From Chara braunii (taxonomy: Eukaryota; Streptophyta; Charophyceae; Charales; Characeae): DNA of 31,865 nt. Positions 19,880 to 28,200 of the stretch are shown piece after piece. The notes under the pieces are model-generated. The model was not told where the DNA came from. It saw only the letters and a list, made by a program, of their open reading frames with translations, and made no database searches. Position 1 is the stretch's first letter. The number at the start of each line of letters is the position of its first letter. The DNA is taken from the NCBI GenBank assembly GCA_003427395.1, contig BFEA01000332.1:616046-647910 (forward strand). The letters are read 5' to 3'. Position numbers and translations under genes: made by a program.

Positions 19880-21999
19880 CGTATCCCTACCGAGCTATTG
19901 ACCCACATAGGAAAGCTTTTAGATGCAGTTGTAGAGGTAGGTCAGTCGAGGGTGTTTGCTCGTTCACTGTAGTATAGATACGCTTGGTTAACGCCAAGAG
20001 GACCTGAGCGTCGTCCGTCCCTTAGGGCATTGATCTCCTAGGTACAGAGTAGACGTCGATCGACTAGGACGGTCTCAACGAAGCGTGAAACTATAATTCA
20101 TCCTAGTCTCTTAGACACATAGTGGAAATAAAGTTATAATAACTATACGTGATCACCTAATAAATTATCAACCATAGTCGATAAAAATAAATATTCAATC
20201 TGAAATGATAACCGAAGGAAATCAAATCATCATCTCATGTATCCAATCACACAAGATCGAAATACAATCCGACCATCTAAGGTCGAACATCATAAAACAA
20301 TAAAAAATCGTCAGCAAAAAGTTAACTACCAACAATAACATTGGTGTAGCCAATAAGGTAATCGGTTGCCTTAGTTTTGACTTGATGAGACGCGTTGCCA
20401 AAGTCGTTTATTTCAACAAACCGTCGACTTAAGATTATACACGCTCACACCTATCTCCATACTTTTTCAATCTTCTTGGATGAGAGACTGCTTTGCGAAT
20501 GATTCTTGATCAAGGGCATTGCTTGAAGTGTTGTATGCCTCTCCCTCTAGGAAGTGGTCTGGGGTTATCCTCCTCCTCGTCCGAGCCCAAGGCTCGAATC
20601 TCAGAAGTCGGGCCATCTCCAACGAATCGGCAAGTACCCCCTCATAGAACGGTCCACTTTGGGTCGATAAGTTCCGACGATAACAGGGCCGACTCCTAAA
20701 GCAACGAACCCCCGCCCCATATGCTTCCTTGTAAAGAGAGAACGTGTCCACATACAAGTAGCTTTCAATTATTTTTATTCCTCCTGAGTTCAAGGTAACT
20801 TGAACGAAAAGAAATCAGAGGAGATAGAGAATGAGAATCATTTGGACATGTATAGGTCATTCGGGATAGAACGGGTCAATCCTCGGGAAAAGGCTAAGTT
20901 CTTTTGACCTTATCTGTTTTATTTCAATCGCTTTCATTTTACGACACCCACTGAATTAATATTTTTAAAAACAACAAGTCGTTTTTATAGCGGCACGCGA
21001 AAGGTAAAAGAGGATAATCCTTTTCTTCATCTCAAATAGGCATAATCAATCTTTTTTGCAAGCATCCTTCTACGTACCTGCGCTTCATGCAAAGAAAACA
21101 AGTTCAAAAGAAAATAGTACAATCCCAAACTCAAGTCATACTTTTCTATTCGCATGCATAACTCGCTCTCCTATACCTTTTTCTTTTGAACATTCAAAAT
21201 GAACAGGGTCAAGCAAAGTGCGGGTTTGCACAAGTGTGAAAGGAAATCCGAGTCATTCAACTGACTGACCTTGAGAGAAGTTTGATCCGGCCCACTCAAG
21301 AAGACCTAAGTAATATTCAAATAAAAAAAAAATGACCGCAGTAGAATAATATGCGGCACACAACTCACAAGTTGTAACCTTTCTCCTGATTCACATTCAA
21401 CGTCCTCCACCAAGTGTCCAAATGAGTAGAGGTTGGTCCACAGAAACTCAAGCGAGATAGCCCTCCAGGAGGTTGTTCCCACAAATGAGTTTTGACGTGG
21501 TCTCAATGTCCCAGGCTGCCCAACATAGTCCCGACTGTACTTCCCCCACCAAGGATACTCTCAACCAATTGTTAGTCCACGCCGCCTCCAATCGCCACGT
21601 CCGCTAACAATAGCCATGCCATCATGCCAGCCCCGACCTCAAAATCAGTCTCACCTGGTCCCAAAATGAGCCCTAAATGGTTCCAATGTCGTTCGACACT
21701 ATCTTCCGCAATACTAGATGGTCCGGAACTCAAGACCACTTGCTTCGCGTGCCACACTAAAAAAAAAGGTGGCCCTGGCTGAAAATTGCATGTGTCGTGA
21801 GCCCCCCCAAAAAATAAAGATGTCATTCCGGCGCAAACCGCAAGTGCCGCAACTCTGATAGCCACTGTCGTGAGCACTCACTCCGTGTCATCTTTGCGTC
21901 GTCGGTCTACGCACTTCTACCGCACAATCCCAAATGTGCACCAACGTTAGCCCAACCTCTGGGCCTCATTAGAACCCACCATAGTGCCACGCACAAAAA
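19880..21999. other. Insertion interior, left part: no certain gene
   Basis: No transposase or integrase is seen. A minus-strand frame at 20467-20793 (108 codons) begins with TTG and has no ATG at its start. It contains LSTQSGPFYEGVLADSLEMA and FEPWARTRRR, and I cannot assign it. The wording and base composition of 20470-21250 feel like plant organelle intergenic DNA, so a captured mitochondrial fragment is possible but unproven. A-rich tracts lie at 21325-21334 and 21758-21768. Confidence 0.35.
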
Positions 22000-22217
22000 A
22001 AAATAAAGCGTGAAATTGCTGCTCGCTATGCCGTCAAAACCAGTACCACTCCGCCGTGCCAAAAAACATTAGCAGCAGTTCCTACCGAAGTGCCGCTACC
22101 GCCATACCAAAATTTTAGCAGTGTAACTTCAAAAAAAAAAAAACACCGTCATTGTTGTGCCGCCAAACGGTCAGCACCTCCCCTTAGGGAGACCTTGATG
22201 CCACCACACCATTAGTT

Positions 22218-22480
22218 CGGCAGCAACCCCCCATCAAAATGCCATTGCCGCCACTGCCGTGAAAAATCGGCAGCGCTTCCGCACCACTGCCGTTAAAACC
22301 CGTGCCACCGCCGCAAAAGTCCGGCAGCGCTTCCGCGTTACTGTAAAAAAAAGCACAGCTGCCGCAAAAAAAAATCGGCAGCACGCCTGCAGTACGTCAA
22401 CAAAAAAATTGTCGTCGCCGCAAATTTCGGCAGCATGATCCCGCCAGATACACTGTCGTTGTTGTGCTACTGATTGACCA
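22218..22480. repeat. Degenerate ~54-bp tandem repeat with CGGCAGC starts
   Basis: CGGCAGC recurs at 22218, 22268, 22322, 22376 and 22428, steps of 50, 54, 54 and 52. Each unit continues with TTCCGC or similar, a CCGCC/TGCCG block and an A-rich run. Weaker units extend left to about 22000. Long open frames here are by-products of the repeat. Confidence 0.75.
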
Positions 22481-23185
22481 ACACCTCCCCGCACTCACAT
22501 TAAAAAAAACATGGGCGTCGCGCTACAAATCCGACAACACCTTCCCTTAGGAAGGTCTTGATGTCTCGGCAGCAGTCCGACAGCATAACCCCACTAAAAT
22601 AGGTGCCGCTTGCCACACAGTCCAGACCCTGACGAAGCCTTACCGCCGCAACACCATCCCACACACACAGCACACGCACAAGGGTGGGGCATAAAGCTCC
22701 CAGCCCTTAGCTATGGCTGCCTCCCTTCTCCTCCTCCAACTCTCTGCAGACCTCCTCTCTCCTCCACCAGCAGCACCTCCACCGGCAGCACCGCCCCACA
22801 GTAGCAGCCAGCTAGCATTCACTCAGGTGAATGGCCCAACAGAATTGCCACAAGTGTGAGGTTGTTGGGTGGAGTGTTGGCTTTTATAGCCAGTTGATGG
22901 TTGTGGGCAGCTGCTTTGCCCACAGCCAGGTAAAAAAATTGTCAGTGCTCCTGGCCCTTAATCCAGATCAACGGTCAGGAGCCCGGTGCCTTGGTTTTCC
23001 CCTAGGGAAACCAATGTCATCAACCCCCAGCAGTATCTAGCCATTTCCCAGGCCAGATATTCCTTTAAATGACTGTACTCAGCCATGTACTGCTGCCTGC
23101 TCAAAACGAACAGACGCAGTCCCATCACCCTCTAGATTCTTTTGGGGCTGCACCTGTTCAGCAGCCGCGGCCACGTACATGGCCG
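22481..23185. other. Insertion interior, middle: no gene
   Basis: The frames here are low-complexity (PPPTL, STSSTSTGS). A perfect 7-bp hairpin, GTGGGCA/TGCCCAC, sits at 22903-22923. GGTTTTCCCCTAGGGAAACC near 22992-23011 is a near-perfect palindrome. CTTCCCTTAGGAAGGTCTTG near 22541 resembles CTCCCCTTAGGGAGACCTTG near 22177, so a segment of a few hundred bp may be duplicated. Confidence 0.5.
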
Positions 23186-23214
23186 TTATTATTATTATTA
23201 TTATTATTATTATT
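23186..23214. repeat. (TTA)n microsatellite, about 9 units
   Basis: An uninterrupted TTA run follows GGCCG and leads into T/C-rich sequence. Confidence 0.95.
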
Positions 23215-23476
23215 TCTTCCTTCCTTTTCTTTTTACTTTCTCATTTTTTTAACCTCCCTTTGAGACCCCTCGTTCCTTTGTGAGGGGGACAACCCGACGT
23301 TCAAAACGAACGGCTGCCCTCCCCCTTGTCATTTCACAGAGTCGAACTAGAGGTAAGGTCAATGGGGTCTTCTTTTCCTGCTACCCTATTCGTGTGCCCG
23401 TACCTGGCGCGTGAATGGGTTTAATTCACGCGAGAGAAGGTTAACAACAATCGTATTTTTCATCACCACTTCAGGA

Positions 23477-23657
23477 CACCCTTCACCACTTTAGGATGTA
23501 GCCTGCCGAAACAGGTGGTTTTCAGGGTCTTCGGACCTTTCACCACTTCAGGACCATTTAGGTCTGAAAATCCTGAATGGTCCTGAAAAGGTGAAAGCTC
23601 CGAAGACCTTGAAAACCACCTGTTTAGGCAGGCTGCATCCTCAAGTGGTGAAGGGTG
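23477..23657. repeat. Large foldback: 86-bp inverted repeat with a 9-nt spacer
   Basis: The left arm 23477-23562 starts CACCCTTCACCACTT and the right arm 23572-23657 ends AGTGGTGAAGGGTG. The arms pair with about 8 mismatches in 86 positions (about 91%). The spacer is only about 9 nt, so the strand can form one long hairpin. Transcripts would be double-stranded and a likely source of small RNAs (inference). Confidence 0.92.
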
Positions 23658-23850
23658 GTTTTCATGGTCTTCGGACCTTTCACCACTTCAGGACCATTCG
23701 GGATTTTTAGACTGCCGAAAACTCTCACTTGACTACTTCATGACACCCTTCACCACTTCAGGATGCAGCCTGCCTAAACAGGTGGTTTTTAGGGTCTTCG
23801 GATCTTTCAACACTTCAGGACCATTCAGGATTTTCAGACTGCCCAAAACT
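23654..23850. repeat. Two further direct copies of the foldback arm
   Basis: A partial copy (23654-23723, from GGTGGTTTTCATGGTCTTCGG) and a full copy (23744-23845, from CACCCTTCACCACTTCAGG) repeat the left arm in direct orientation. Each continues with GGGATTTTTAGACTGCC or a close variant. With the inverted pair there are four copies, one of them flipped. Confidence 0.9.
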
Positions 23851-23962
23851 CAAACTTCAGAATTTTCATTCCTGAATTTGCAGCTACCCGATAATCGCTT
23901 GTGATTCAGGCGCCAAGCACGATGACAACCTAACGAATGGGCGCACCATAAATGGAAAGTCC

Positions 23963-24003
23963 AAAAAAAAAAAAACTGGAAAAAAAAAAAAAAAAAAAAA
24001 AAA
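23963..24003. repeat. A13 and A24 runs separated by CTGG
   Basis: These homopolymers are followed by GTCAACTTACCTGG. A similar order (long A run, then AGACTTACCTCG) occurs at 24522-24612, hinting at a diverged repeat of about 590 bp. Confidence 0.9.
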
Positions 24004-24091
24004 GTCAACTTACCTGGTTGCTCGTGAGAACAGCGCCTGCTACAACCTTTGGGGACTCTAAGTCCCCATCACTTTTATCCCCCACCTGCAT

Positions 24092-24113
24092 CCCGTTCGT
24101 CAAAACGAACGGG
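24092..24113. other. GAACGGGC hairpin 1
   Basis: CCCGTTCGT (24092-24100) pairs perfectly with ACGAACGGG (24105-24113) around CAAA. It is one member of a hairpin family in this insertion (see 24445 and 24622). Confidence 0.9.
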
Positions 24114-24144
24114 CGCCTACGCAGTTCATAACGGCTAAGACGGA

Positions 24145-24146
<2 letters not shown>

Positions 24147-24182
<36 letters not shown>
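24147..24182. repeat. G36 homopolymer
   Basis: 36 consecutive G follow GGAGA. The tract could form G-quadruplex structures and is hard to sequence, so its true length is uncertain. Confidence 0.9.
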
Positions 24183-24183
<1 letters not shown>

Positions 24184-24189
24184 AGTGTG

Positions 24190-24264
24190 GCAGTGTATCT
24201 TTCATGTTCTAGCGGTAGATTTATTCGATTTTGCTCATCCTATATATGGGAGTAGCGTAAGGTC

Positions 24265-24327
<63 letters not shown>

Positions 24328-24412
24328 CACACACACACACACACACACATAGTGGTGTATAGTTTCATGTTATAGAGGCAGATTCATTCGATTTGCTCAT
24401 CCCACCGATGGA
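24190..24412. repeat. Direct repeats flanking a (CT)n(CA)n microsatellite
   Basis: About 60 bp at 24190-24251 (GTGTATCTTTCATGTT to ATGGGAG) is repeated at 24354-24412 (GTGTATAGTTTCATGTT to GATGGAG) with roughly 80% similarity. Between them lie (CT)n at 24268-24325 and (CA)11 at 24328-24349. Confidence 0.88.
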
Positions 24413-24444
24413 GGTACCAAGAGGCTACGCCACATCGACTAAAG

Positions 24445-24468
24445 GCCCGTTCGTCCAAACGAACGGGC
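24445..24468. other. GAACGGGC hairpin 2
   Basis: GCCCGTTCGT (24445-24454) pairs perfectly with ACGAACGGGC (24459-24468) around CCAA. The stem is the same as hairpin 1 plus one base pair. Confidence 0.92.
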
Positions 24469-24507
24469 ACCAACACAACCTACAACGAAAGAGGGGGATT
24501 TCTAAAA

Positions 24508-24511
24508 NAAN
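24508..24511. other. Two ambiguous bases (N) beside an A-rich tract
   Basis: Positions 24508 and 24511 are N, followed by an A23 run at 24522-24544. The assembly is uncertain here. Confidence 0.98.
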
Positions 24512-24621
24512 AAAATAATCTAAAAAAAAAAAAAAAAAAAAAAAGATTTAAAGGAAATCTAAGAAAAACTTGAAGAAAATCAAAAGAAAAAAAGGAAGAA
24601 AGACTTACCTCGAAAGTTGAA

Positions 24622-24649
24622 ACGATTGCCCGTTTAAAACGGGCATCGT
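24622..24649. other. GAACGGGC-related hairpin 3
   Basis: ACGAT-T-GCCCGTT pairs with AACGGGC-ATCGT around TAA: 12 bp with one bulged T. It shares the CCCGTT/AACGGG core with hairpins 1 and 2. A shorter relative, GTTCAAAACGAAC, is at 23299-23311. Confidence 0.85.
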
Positions 24650-24959
24650 GTGCAGAGCTGGGGATTAGATGTTTTAGTCAGTTCTGACTGCGCCATCTGG
24701 CGCTTCGTTCAATTTTTTTTTATTTTTATTTTTTTTAATTTGTTTTTTCCAACGGTCAGGTCATATCACGTGGCTTTTCAGTCACGGCCTTATGGAAATG
24801 CAGATCCAACTGGGATCGAAAGATAAATTTGGACCAGTTATCAATTTATGTGCATCATCCTTGAAGGCGCAGGGACCATGCCGAATTGTGCGCGACTGAT
24901 CTCAACCACGCGATCTTGATGATCGTGCGGCCGAAATCGGCCACTCTCAACTGTTTGGA

Positions 24960-25060
24960 CTGCTCCAAAAGGAAGAAGCTAGCCCAGTGGGGCCTACTGG
25001 CTTCGATCCCCGCACCTGCGGTATGTCAGGCTGGTACGTTACCTACTGGGCTAGCTCCTA
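24960..25060 (-). repeat. tRNA-like / SINE candidate with A and B boxes
   Basis: On the minus strand TAGCCCAGTAGG (25042-25053) fits the pol III A box consensus fully. GGATCGAAGCC (24999-25009) fits the B box with two mismatches, 33 nt downstream. The segment is bracketed by a 12-bp perfect inverted repeat, AGCTAGCCCAGT (24977-24988) / ACTGGGCTAGCT (25045-25056). No poly-A tail or T terminator was found. It could be a tRNA-derived SINE fragment or a tRNA pseudogene. A-box-like GCCCAGTAGGC recurs on the plus strand near 25110. Confidence 0.5.
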
Positions 25061-25124
25061 TTTTACATTGGTATAGGAGCAACCCTCATATATGAAGGGT
25101 TGTAATGCCCAGTAGGCAATTCGC

Positions 25125-25535
25125 CTGTGGCCTAGCAGGCCTTGCCTGCCTGAGGCCTTGCAGGCCCTGCAGGCCTCACCTGCCCGTCTGCCACTTCCCC
25201 GTGGATGGCTGTCCATCCACGACTTCTGGATCACCCAATAGGCAAGCCTCGACATCGTCCTGCTGGCCCCCCCACTTTGGTTCAAGGTCAACCCCCGCGG
25301 CCTAGGAAATAAAAACCCTTATTCCTATTCCCCCCCGCATCGCGGCCCTTTACCCGGCGCATCCCTCTTTTTAGCCTACTTAGGCCCTGAATCGCGTGGC
25401 TGAGCAGCCGCACGACATTATTTTAGGTAGAATAGGTTAAACTTTGGCATTTCCATGTTCACGCTCTTCTGCGGCTTCGACAAAAATAAAGCACTGCCAG
25501 CTACTGTCGTTACTCTCGGACGCCACAAGCCTCCA
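25125..25535. other. Insertion interior, right part: no gene
   Basis: 25125-25190 is a cluster of AGGCCT, GCAGGCC and TGCCTG words with many short inverted repeats. After it the sequence turns mixed and non-coding, with a C7 run near 25330. Confidence 0.5.
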
Positions 25536-25562
25536 GACTAAAGCTAAAAAAACTTTTAGTCT
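25535..25562. other. Hairpin AGACTAAA / TTTAGTCT
   Basis: 25535-25542 pairs perfectly with 25555-25562 across an A-rich loop, about 140 bp from the right end of the insertion. Confidence 0.8.
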
Positions 25563-25635
25563 CTCAGTCATAGGTCAGGTCTGAATAATCTTTTGACAAC
25601 ATCTGTCTCATCAAGTCCTTCAATTCAGCGAAAGA

Positions 25636-25688
25636 GTCGAACAACGTTCGACGTTGAAAAACCCCGACAAATACCCTTGTCAGGGTAT
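25636..25688. other. Sub-terminal hairpins at the right end of the insertion
   Basis: GTCGAAC (25636-25642) pairs perfectly with GTTCGAC (25646-25652) around AAC. ATACCC (25671-25676) pairs with GGGTAT (25683-25688), or alternatively GACAA (25666-25670) with TTGTC (25677-25681). CCCCGACAA occurs twice (25662-25670 and 25692-25700), the second copy being the terminus plus the first base of the flanking ACGT. This layout suggests end-recognition sites. Confidence 0.82.
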
Positions 25689-25699
25689 CTGCCCCGACA

Positions 25700-25703
25700 A
25701 CGT
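25700..25703. repeat. Right copy of the 4-bp target duplication, ACGT
   Basis: ACGT follows the CCCGACA end and matches 19621-19624. The LINE frame resumes at 25704 with CAC. Confidence 0.85.
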
Positions 25704-27720
25704 CACTGCTTGAAAGAACATGAAGACCTCTCCAAAGTTGCGATAAACTGGTCGAAATCCATTTTTTTTTTGTCAGAGCAGTTTGTACCAGCAGTCAATT
25801 GGGCAACGAAGCGGGTTCAATAGAATGAGTCAGAGAGATTCTTAGGCGTTGAGGTCGCCCTAACGTCGTATGCTCCGAGTCTTCGACAGAAGGAACTCCT
25901 ACATACAAAAGTTATGAGGAGAATGACAGTTTGGGGATGGGTACCACACCTATTCCTGTTTGGTCGAGCGTTACTGGTGAACGTGGACTACTTACGATCA
26001 TTGGGAACGTGAGACCAATAGGTAAAACGACACAAACGGTGGTCAAGAGGAAAGCGGCCAGATTCATTTGGCGGTCATTTGCAGAAGAAGGGGAGGCGGT
26101 GATGTCCAAAGTGGCGTGGGACCTCATCTGCGCCTCGAAATAGGAAGGTGGTCTGGGGATGGTGGAACCTGGAAGGAGGAACATGGCCATTGCTGCCAAC
26201 TGGGTAGTCTAAGCGATTTACACAGAAAATGATAAACACTGGATTGCACTGGGAGAACGAATTCTCAGCGGGGAGTGAAACCTGAAGCGGCCGTCGGACG
26301 TTTGGGCGTGTTTGTGGATTGAGTGATTTTCTGAGAAGGAAGTCAAAGTCTAAATTTTGGGCTGCAGTGTTGCAATCCCGAACTTGAAGGATAGTGAAGT
26401 CGTGCATGCTCTGTAAGCCAAGGACTAAAGAGGAGGTTCTATCTCATATCATTTTTGAAAATTCAAACATAAAAAAGGACAATGCTCGGATATTCATGTC
26501 GGACTCAGCATCAATAATCTTTGGTAGATCCTGGGTGGAGCACGGGGTGGTGAGACTGAGAGACTTATGGAATTAGCTTACAAGAACGTGGTACTCTGAC
26601 CCAAAACTGGAGCAGAGACTAAGGCTATGCAAGTACACCAGGGAGAGGAAAGCTCGGATTGTGGAGGCGGTACCGAAAGATTGGTTGTGAATCCTCGACC
26701 CCGATCAGGTCAAACCACCACGAACGTGGTATAACATGGACACTCAGACACTCGATTGAAGATTCCTCAAACTATTAGAATTGAGAGTGGAAAGGGGGAG
26801 AACGTTTCAGCAGTGGGTCTTGAGTGGGCAAGGAGGGGAATTAATGACCTGTGAAGACGAGGAAGAGTTTGCCACAATTCCAACTGGGCAACTCCATGAG
26901 ATTCGGGTAAGGGAAGTGGTGGACGAGGAGGGGGATTCGAAGGCCTCGTTGTGGAATCAAGACAAACATATAACAGAGTTGAAGGCGGACCCCAATCAAT
27001 GGGTGTGGAGAGGCAGAGGTTCGCAAGGAGAAGATGCTCGCTTGGATGAGTTTTCGTTAAAATTGACCTACAACCTATAGGCCCCACCTCGATCCCCACT
27101 GATGGCGGCCACAAAGAGATGGAGCAGAGTGTACTCAGAAGATATAGAAAAGATCAATCATACGATCCAAAGATGTTGGGAGCACCCACAAAGCGATGGA
27201 GTAGAGTGTACTCAGAAGATATAGAAAAGATCAATCACACGATCCAAAGATGCTTGGAGCAGCTGGCAGAGTCCCTGAATCCAAGGGCAACAACTCTGTT
27301 GTGGCTGCCCTCTCTACTGACCACCCCGTCAACAGTATAGTTAATGAGCCGAGGTATGGAAGTGGAGACTCAGTGCCAACGTTGTCTGTGGTCCTTCGAA
27401 TCAACAGTGCATATCTGGTGGGATTGCCCAGCTTCGAGGCGTATTTGGGAATGGTGGGCCTGGCAGTGGAAAGCCTGGGCTGGCAATGCCTTGAAGTGGG
27501 ATAGGGAATGGGTATTGCTGGGGGAAGTGCCAACACAACTCCGCTTGAAGAAGAGGTGGGGCTATGTAGCCAAGCGATTCGTGCAGTCGGCTTTTGGGTG
27601 ATTTGGACTGAAAGGAACCTAGTACATTTTGAAGGGAAGATAATGTCGGACCCATAGATCAAGGTGACCTTCAAAACCATGGTCCGTACGGTCATCACAG
27701 CTGATTGGAGGAGGAAAGCT
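25704..27720 (+). pseudogene. LINE ORF2 C-terminal part: RT thumb to zinc-binding region
   Basis: The first residues, HCLKEHEDLSKVAINWSKS, are the conserved LINE block that follows the ADD box by about 20 residues. They continue directly from the codon ending at 19624. ERFLGVE and LFGRALLVNVDYL follow near 25835-25995, then SWVEHGVVRLRDLW near 26530. The end (27344-27700) carries CQRCLWSFESTVHIWWDC, a C-x2-C...H...C pattern like the zf-RVT domain of plant LINEs, then WTERNLVHFEGK. Stops and frameshifts are numerous, and a 77-bp duplication adds another shift. Confidence 0.85.
27111..27264. repeat. 77-bp tandem duplication inside LINE ORF2
   Basis: 27111-27187 and 27188-27264 both run ACAAAGNGATGGAG through ATCCAAAGATG to GGAGCA with few differences. 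77 is not a multiple of three, so the duplication breaks the frame. It must postdate loss of function or have caused it. Confidence 0.93.
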
Positions 27721-28200
27721 TCACGAGGGAGAGGAGGGGCAGCAGGGTTAAGTTGGTTCCATTAGACATGGGCGCAGGGAGGGAAAATGGTAAGGATAAG
27801 GGGTGTGGGGGGATTGCAATTTACTCAGCTAAACGAACCTGGGCACTCAGTTAAATCCGCAGTAGGAGGCATGAGAGAAAGGGGGGCTTGAGAGTGTCAA
27901 ACCACCTGGGGACCGGACCAGGTTCCTACCGTCGTATAGGCAGGTGAGAAGAGAGCGTGAAGGAGGGGAGAAGTAGGGTAGAGTGTAGGACGTAGGTTAA
28001 GCCCTAGATAGGAGAGTAGTGGAGATTAGTGGGGGTTATGTATTGCAGTTCCTTTTGTTTCCAGTTTGTCCCGTTTTGGTAGACTAGGTAATGAAGTAGT
28101 TGGGTAAGGCAACACTTCAGATTGCTTGTTGGAATAGGTGGGTTTTAGGCCTGTGTTGTTATGATAAAATCTTTAAGATAAACTCAATCATAAAGACATG
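27721..28200 (+). other. LINE 3' untranslated region
   Basis: Purine-rich, G-heavy sequence without open frames ends in TTGTTATGATAAAATC and AAGATAAACTC. It follows directly after the last LINE coding block, so I assign it to the LINE 3' end. A clean poly-A tail is absent. Confidence 0.5.

Larger units (their letters stand above)
19625..25699. mobile_element. 6075-bp non-autonomous insertion with TGTCG...CGACA ends, inside the LINE RT
   Basis: The element starts TGTCGAGCCCATC and ends TGCCCCGACA, flanked by ACGT. The perfect terminal inverted repeat is only 5 bp (9 bp if the palindromic ACGT is counted). The 5' end does not recur near the 3' end, nor the reverse, so there are no visible LTRs. 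No protein domain is recognisable inside. Stem-loops sit just inside both ends (19638-19668, 25636-25652, 25671-25688). TGTNR-type ends with a 4-bp duplication are known for Ginger DNA transposons, whose integrases resemble gypsy's. That is one option; an LTR-less relic or an unnamed TIR family are others. Confidence 0.8.
15344..28200 (+). mobile_element. L1-like LINE, near full length, split by a 6-kb insertion
   Basis: The plus strand carries ORF1, AP endonuclease, reverse transcriptase and a C-terminal zinc-binding region in L1-clade order. Without the insertion it is about 6.8 kb, a normal full length for a plant-type L1. The start is placed after the T10G8 tract (15326-15343), where LINE-like GC-rich 5' sequence begins. 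The end is placed at the A-rich GATAAAATCTTTAAGATAAA near 28160-28200. Both ends are estimates, since I see no clear target duplication. Many stops and frameshifts make it defective. Confidence 0.85.

Noticed and set aside
22610-22822. Ser/Pro/Thr-rich frame and its Gly/Ala-rich antisense frame
   Set aside because: Low-complexity CTC/CAGCA composition with no domain on either strand.
24005-24205. Minus-strand proline-run protein
   Set aside because: The proline run is the G36 homopolymer read on the other strand.
24445-24649. Spaced hairpins as a CRISPR array
   Set aside because: Spacing is irregular, units are few and diverged, there are no equal-length spacers and the DNA is eukaryotic.
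19625-25699. The insertion as an LTR retrotransposon (TG...CA ends, short duplication)
   Set aside because: The first ~100 bp do not recur near the 3' end and the last ~100 bp do not recur near the 5' end, so LTRs are not visible. No gag or pol is present. An LTR relic is not fully excluded.
19625-25699. The insertion as a Helitron
   Set aside because: It lacks the TC start, the CTRR end and an A|T insertion site, and it has a 4-bp target duplication, which Helitrons do not make.
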